Assembly: GCF_020564935.1 (NCBI RefSeq)
Contig: NZ_JAJCXB010000035.1
Span: 1-64,000 of the forward strand
DNA length: 64,000 nt
From: Streptomyces pinistramenti
GTDB taxonomy: Bacteria > Actinomycetota > Actinomycetes > Streptomycetales > Streptomycetaceae
Direction: 5' to 3'
The position numbers and the translations under genes were made by a program. The notes under the pieces are model-generated. The model was not told the DNA's origin. It did not search any database and saw only the letters and a program-made list of their open reading frames with translations. Below are positions 60,956 to 64,000 of the stretch, piece after piece (position 1 is the stretch's first letter; each line of letters begins with the position of its first letter).

Positions 60956-61980
60956 TATTTCTTCTCCAGCTGGTTGGCCCAGAGTTTCCCGTCGTCGACG
61001 GTGTCCTTGGTGACCAGCGGGGCGGGCAGCTGGTCCTCCAGGCCGTTCTTGATCTTCACGATGGTCGAGCCGTGGTCGGTCGGGCCCGGCGTGAACTTCT
61101 TCCCGTCCAGGCCCGCCTTGGCGTAGAACAGCGCGTACTTGGCGTAGAGGTCGGCGGGCTGGGAGAGGGTGGCGTCGATCTTCCCGGCCCGGATCGCGGC
61201 CAGTTCGTCGGGGATGCCGTCGTTGGAGATGATCGTGATGTGGCCCGGGGCACCGGCCGGCTTGAGGAGCTTCTTCTGCTCCAGCAGGGCGAGGGTCGGC
61301 TGGAGGAAGACGCCGCCGGCCTGGAGGTAGATGCCGTCGATGTCCTTGTGCTGGGCGAGCAGGCTCTGGAGCTTGGCGGAGGCGACCTCGCCCTTCCAGT
61401 CGGTGGCCAGCTCGTGCACGGTGATCTCCGGGAACTTCTTCTTCATGCAGGCGGCGAACGCGGCCGAGCGGTCCCGGCCGTTGATCGAGCTGAGGTCGCC
61501 CTGGAGTTCGGCGACCCGGCCCCGGCCGCCGAGCTTCTTGCCGAGGTAGTCGCAGGACTTCTCGCCGTACGCGCGGTTGTCGGCCCGGACGACCATGTAG
61601 ACGGCGCCCTCGTCGGGACGGGTGTCCACGCTGACGACCGGGATCTTCTTCTCCGCCAGGCGCCGGAGTTCGGAGCTGATGGCGCCGGTGTCCTGCGGGG
61701 CCATCACGATCGCCTTGGCGCCCTGGTCGGTGAGCGCCTGCACGTCGGAGACGACCTTGGAGATGTCGTTCTGCGAGTTGGACATCGGCAGCGCGGCCAC
61801 GCCGCCGTGGTCCAGGTCCTTCGACACGTACTGCTGGTAGGAGTTCCAGAAGTCGGTGTCGGTACGCGGGATGTCGATGCCGATCTTGCCGGCCGCTTCG
61901 CTGCCGCGGTTGCAGCCGGCGAGTGCGGCGGTGGCGAGCAGGACGGCGCAGGCCGCCGCGCCGGTCGTACGCAGTCTCAT
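60955..61980 (-). CDS. Sugar ABC transporter substrate-binding lipoprotein
   Basis: The 341-residue periplasmic-binding-protein-like receptor (type I fold) has a lipobox (ALAGC, Cys23). Segments DTDFWNSYQQYVSK, ALTDQGAKAIVMAPQDT and IISNDGIPDELAAIRAG fit ribose/rhamnose-type receptors. It is followed by the tandem ATPase and permease genes with overlapping codons. It likely binds L-fucose or a related sugar, based on the enzyme genes on both sides. Confidence 0.92.
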   Translation of the reverse strand: MRLRTTGAAACAVLLATAALAGCNRGSEAAGKIGIDIPRTDTDFWNSYQQYVSKDLDHGGVAALPMSNSQNDISKVVSDVQALTDQGAKAIVMAPQDTGAISSELRRLAEKKIPVVSVDTRPDEGAVYMVVRADNRAYGEKSCDYLGKKLGGRGRVAELQGDLSSINGRDRSAAFAACMKKKFPEITVHELATDWKGEVASAKLQSLLAQHKDIDGIYLQAGGVFLQPTLALLEQKKLLKPAGAPGHITIISNDGIPDELAAIRAGKIDATLSQPADLYAKYALFYAKAGLDGKKFTPGPTDHGSTIVKIKNGLEDQLPAPLVTKDTVDDGKLWANQLEKK

Positions 61981-62015
61981 GGGTGGTCCCTCGGTCGTGG
62001 TGTGCGGCGGGCGGT

Positions 62016-62813
62016 TCAGGTGGCGGGGCGCAGGCGCAGTCCGTGCATGCCGCCGTCCACGGCGAGCGCGGTGCCGGTGATGCCGGACGCGGCCGGGGAC
62101 GCCAGGTGGACGATGGCCGCGGCGACTTCGTCCGCCGTCACCATCCGGCCCATCGGCTGGCGGGCGTTGAGCGCGGCGCGTTCGGCGGCCGGGTCGTCGG
62201 CGCGGTCGAGCAGCCGGCCGACCCAGGGGGTGTCGGCGGTACCGGGGTTGACGCAGTTCACGCGGATGCCGTCGCGGATGTGGTCGGCGGCCATGGCGAG
62301 GGTCAGCGAGAGGACGGCGCCCTTACTGGCGCTGTAGAGGGCACGCTGCGGCAGTCCTGCGGTGGCGGCGATGGAGCAGGTGTGGGTGACGGAGACCCGG
62401 CCGGGGCCGGTGGCGGCGCTGCGGCGCAGCCACGGCAGCGCGGCGCGGGCGCAGCGCACCAGGCCCAGCACGTTCACGTCCAGCACCCGGCTCCATTCCG
62501 CGTCCTCGTTGTCCTCGACGGTGCCGACGGCGCCGATGCCGGCGTTGCCGACGAGGGTGTGCAGGGCGCCCAGCTCCGCTACCGCCTCGTCGACGGCCCG
62601 GCGTACCTCGGCGTCGGACGTGACGTCGGCGGCCACCCGGACGGCGCCTTCGGGTGCGCCCGACGGGTCGCGGTCGAGTACGGCGACCCGGGCGCCGCGG
62701 GCCAGCAGCAGGGCCGCGGTGGCCGCGCCGATGCCGGAGCCGCCGCCGGTGACGAGGGCGCCCATGCCGGTGAAGTCGGCCGGCTGTGCCGCGGGCGGCT
62801 GTTCCTGACTCAT
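62016..62813 (-). CDS. SDR dehydrogenase, probable 2-keto-3-deoxy-L-fuconate dehydrogenase
   Basis: The 265-residue short-chain dehydrogenase has TGGGSGIG (22-29), GNAG (89-92), Ser147 region and Tyr160/Lys164 (YSASK). The ATG overlaps the stop of the dehydratase gene (ATGA). In non-phosphorylative fucose pathways an SDR oxidises 2-keto-3-deoxy-L-fuconate after the dehydratase; a different sugar-acid or L-fucose itself is possible. Confidence 0.88.
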   Translation of the reverse strand: MSQEQPPAAQPADFTGMGALVTGGGSGIGAATAALLLARGARVAVLDRDPSGAPEGAVRVAADVTSDAEVRRAVDEAVAELGALHTLVGNAGIGAVGTVEDNEDAEWSRVLDVNVLGLVRCARAALPWLRRSAATGPGRVSVTHTCSIAATAGLPQRALYSASKGAVLSLTLAMAADHIRDGIRVNCVNPGTADTPWVGRLLDRADDPAAERAALNARQPMGRMVTADEVAAAIVHLASPAASGITGTALAVDGGMHGLRLRPAT

Positions 62814-64000
62814 GCGGAGACCTCCTGTTCGCCGTGCGGACGCGGGGTGCGGCCGCGCCACACCGGTCCTTCGGGGTAGCGGTGGGCGGCGACGGACGCG
62901 GGTTTCATCCGGGCCGAGAAGCCGGGAGCCGCGGGGGCGCGATAGCGGCCGTTCTCGACCACCGCAGGGTCGGTGAAGTGCTCGTGCAGGTGGTCGACGT
63001 ACTCGATGACCCGGTCCTCCCAACTGCCGGACACCGCCACGTAGTCGAACATCGCGAGGTGCTGCACCAGCTCGCACAGTCCGACCCCGCCCGCGTGCGG
63101 GCAGACCGGCACGCCGTACTTGGCGGCCAGCAGCAGGATCGCGAGGTTCTCGTTGACACCCGCCACGCGGGCCGCGTCGATCTGCACGAAGTCGACGGCG
63201 CCGGCCTGGAGCAGCTGTTTGAAGACGATGCGGTTGGCGGCGTGTTCGCCGGTGGCGACCTTGACCGGCTGCCCGGCGCGGACCGCGGCGTGGCCGAGGA
63301 TGTCGTCGGGGCTGGTCGGCTCCTCGATCCAGTACGGGGCGTACGGCGCGAGCGCGGTCATCCAGCGGACCGCTTCCGGCACGTCCCAGCGCTGGTTGGC
63401 GTCGACCGCGATCCGCACGCCGGGCCCGACGGCCTCTCTGGCCAGCCGCATCCGCCGCAGATCGTCGTCGAGGTCGCCGCCCACCTTGAGCTTGATCTGC
63501 CCGAAGCCGTCGGCGACCGCCTCCTTCGCCAGCCGCACCAGCTTGCCGTCGTCGTAGCCGAGCCAGCCGGGCGACGTGGTGTACGCGGGGTAGCCCTCGG
63601 CCTTGAGGCGGGCGGTGCGGGCGGCCCGGCCGGGGGCGGCGGCGCGCAGCAGGGCCAGCGCCTCGCCGGGGGTCAGCGCGTCCGACAGGTGACGGAAGTC
63701 GACCAGCGAGACCAGCTCTTCGGGGGTCATCGCGGCCAGGAACTCCCAGACCGGCAGGCCCGCGCGGGTGGCGGCCAGGTCCCATGCGGCGTTGACGACC
63801 GCGCCCGCCGCCATGTGCATCACGCCCTTCTCCGGGCCGAGCCAGCGCAGTTGGGAGTCGTGGGTCAGGGTGCGGTGCAGCGTGGCCAGGCCGGCGGCGG
63901 TGGCGGGGGCCTGGCGGCCGACGACGTACGGGGCGAGCGCGCGGATCGCGGCGGCCATGACGTCGTTGCCGCGGCCGATGGTGAAGCAGAGGCCGTGCCC
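62810..64000 (-). CDS. Enolase-superfamily L-fuconate dehydratase, 5' end outside window
   Basis: About 397 residues are visible; the start lies beyond the right edge. The mandelate racemase/enolase barrel has the catalytic KxK (QIKLKVGG), metal residues DANQRW and EEPTSPDD, the further Glu/His region ATGEHAANR and the C-terminal base in CPHAGGVGL. The N-terminal domain motif GHGLCFTIGRGND at the edge is characteristic of L-fuconate dehydratases, which convert L-fuconate to 2-keto-3-deoxy-L-fuconate. It overlaps the SDR start and heads the visible part of the operon. Confidence 0.9.
   Translation of the reverse strand, partial: GHGLCFTIGRGNDVMAAAIRALAPYVVGRQAPATAAGLATLHRTLTHDSQLRWLGPEKGVMHMAAGAVVNAAWDLAATRAGLPVWEFLAAMTPEELVSLVDFRHLSDALTPGEALALLRAAAPGRAARTARLKAEGYPAYTTSPGWLGYDDGKLVRLAKEAVADGFGQIKLKVGGDLDDDLRRMRLAREAVGPGVRIAVDANQRWDVPEAVRWMTALAPYAPYWIEEPTSPDDILGHAAVRAGQPVKVATGEHAANRIVFKQLLQAGAVDFVQIDAARVAGVNENLAILLLAAKYGVPVCPHAGGVGLCELVQHLAMFDYVAVSGSWEDRVIEYVDHLHEHFTDPAVVENGRYRAPAAPGFSARMKPASVAAHRYPEGPVWRGRTPRPHGEQEVSA

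Overview
The window is chromosomal DNA from a Streptomyces-like actinomycete. Evidence for this is the very high G+C content with strong third-position bias, frequent GTG starts, a complete Pup-proteasome locus, a gylR-glpF-glpK-glpD glycerol locus, and gene order that matches, from memory, the SCO1610-SCO1661 stretch of the S. coelicolor core. No tRNA, rRNA, CRISPR array, insertion sequence or prophage was seen. The first 127 bases exactly repeat bases 1014-1140 and probably mark a contig end or assembly junction.

Region 1 (1-10.8 kb) is a compact ethanolamine-type amine utilisation island. It holds a glutamine-synthetase-like gamma-glutamyl ligase, an aldehyde dehydrogenase and an SDR alcohol dehydrogenase on the minus strand, and a divergent FadR-type regulator, ethanolamine permease and C26 gamma-glutamyl hydrolase on the plus strand. 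A near-identical 25-bp element lies both in the divergent promoter and in front of the permease. A secreted HAD phosphatase and a PLP-dependent deaminase/aldolase flank the island.

Region 2 (10-24 kb) holds a B12-binding-like protein, an OpuA-type glycine betaine transporter with an unusual permease plus two binding domains in one chain, a 5'-3' exonuclease, a siderophore-interacting protein under an iron box, an ArsR/SRPBCC pair with a damaged front end, an L-rhamnose mutarotase, an Mtr4-like helicase and the TatC/TatA export genes.

Region 3 (24-38.5 kb) is the pupylation/proteasome neighbourhood: WYL regulators PafB/PafC, two FKBPs, the Pup ligase PafA directly behind an MFS gene with a LacI-type regulator, then PrcA, PrcB, a decayed endonuclease VII gene, Pup (ending GGE), Dop and the ARC ATPase.

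Region 4 (38.5-50.3 kb) is housekeeping and signalling: ferredoxin, TrmI, a site-2-type protease, a RecB-family nuclease, an orphan NarL response regulator, an oligopeptide-binding lipoprotein, a HAD hydrolase and B12-dependent methionine synthase.

Region 5 (50.4-55.5 kb) is the glycerol operon with its IclR-type regulator GylR. Region 6 (55.6 kb to the right edge) is a non-phosphorylative L-fucose-type sugar cluster: FadR-type regulator, lactonase-like amidohydrolase, aldose dehydrogenase, ABC importer, SDR and an enolase-superfamily dehydratase that runs off the window.
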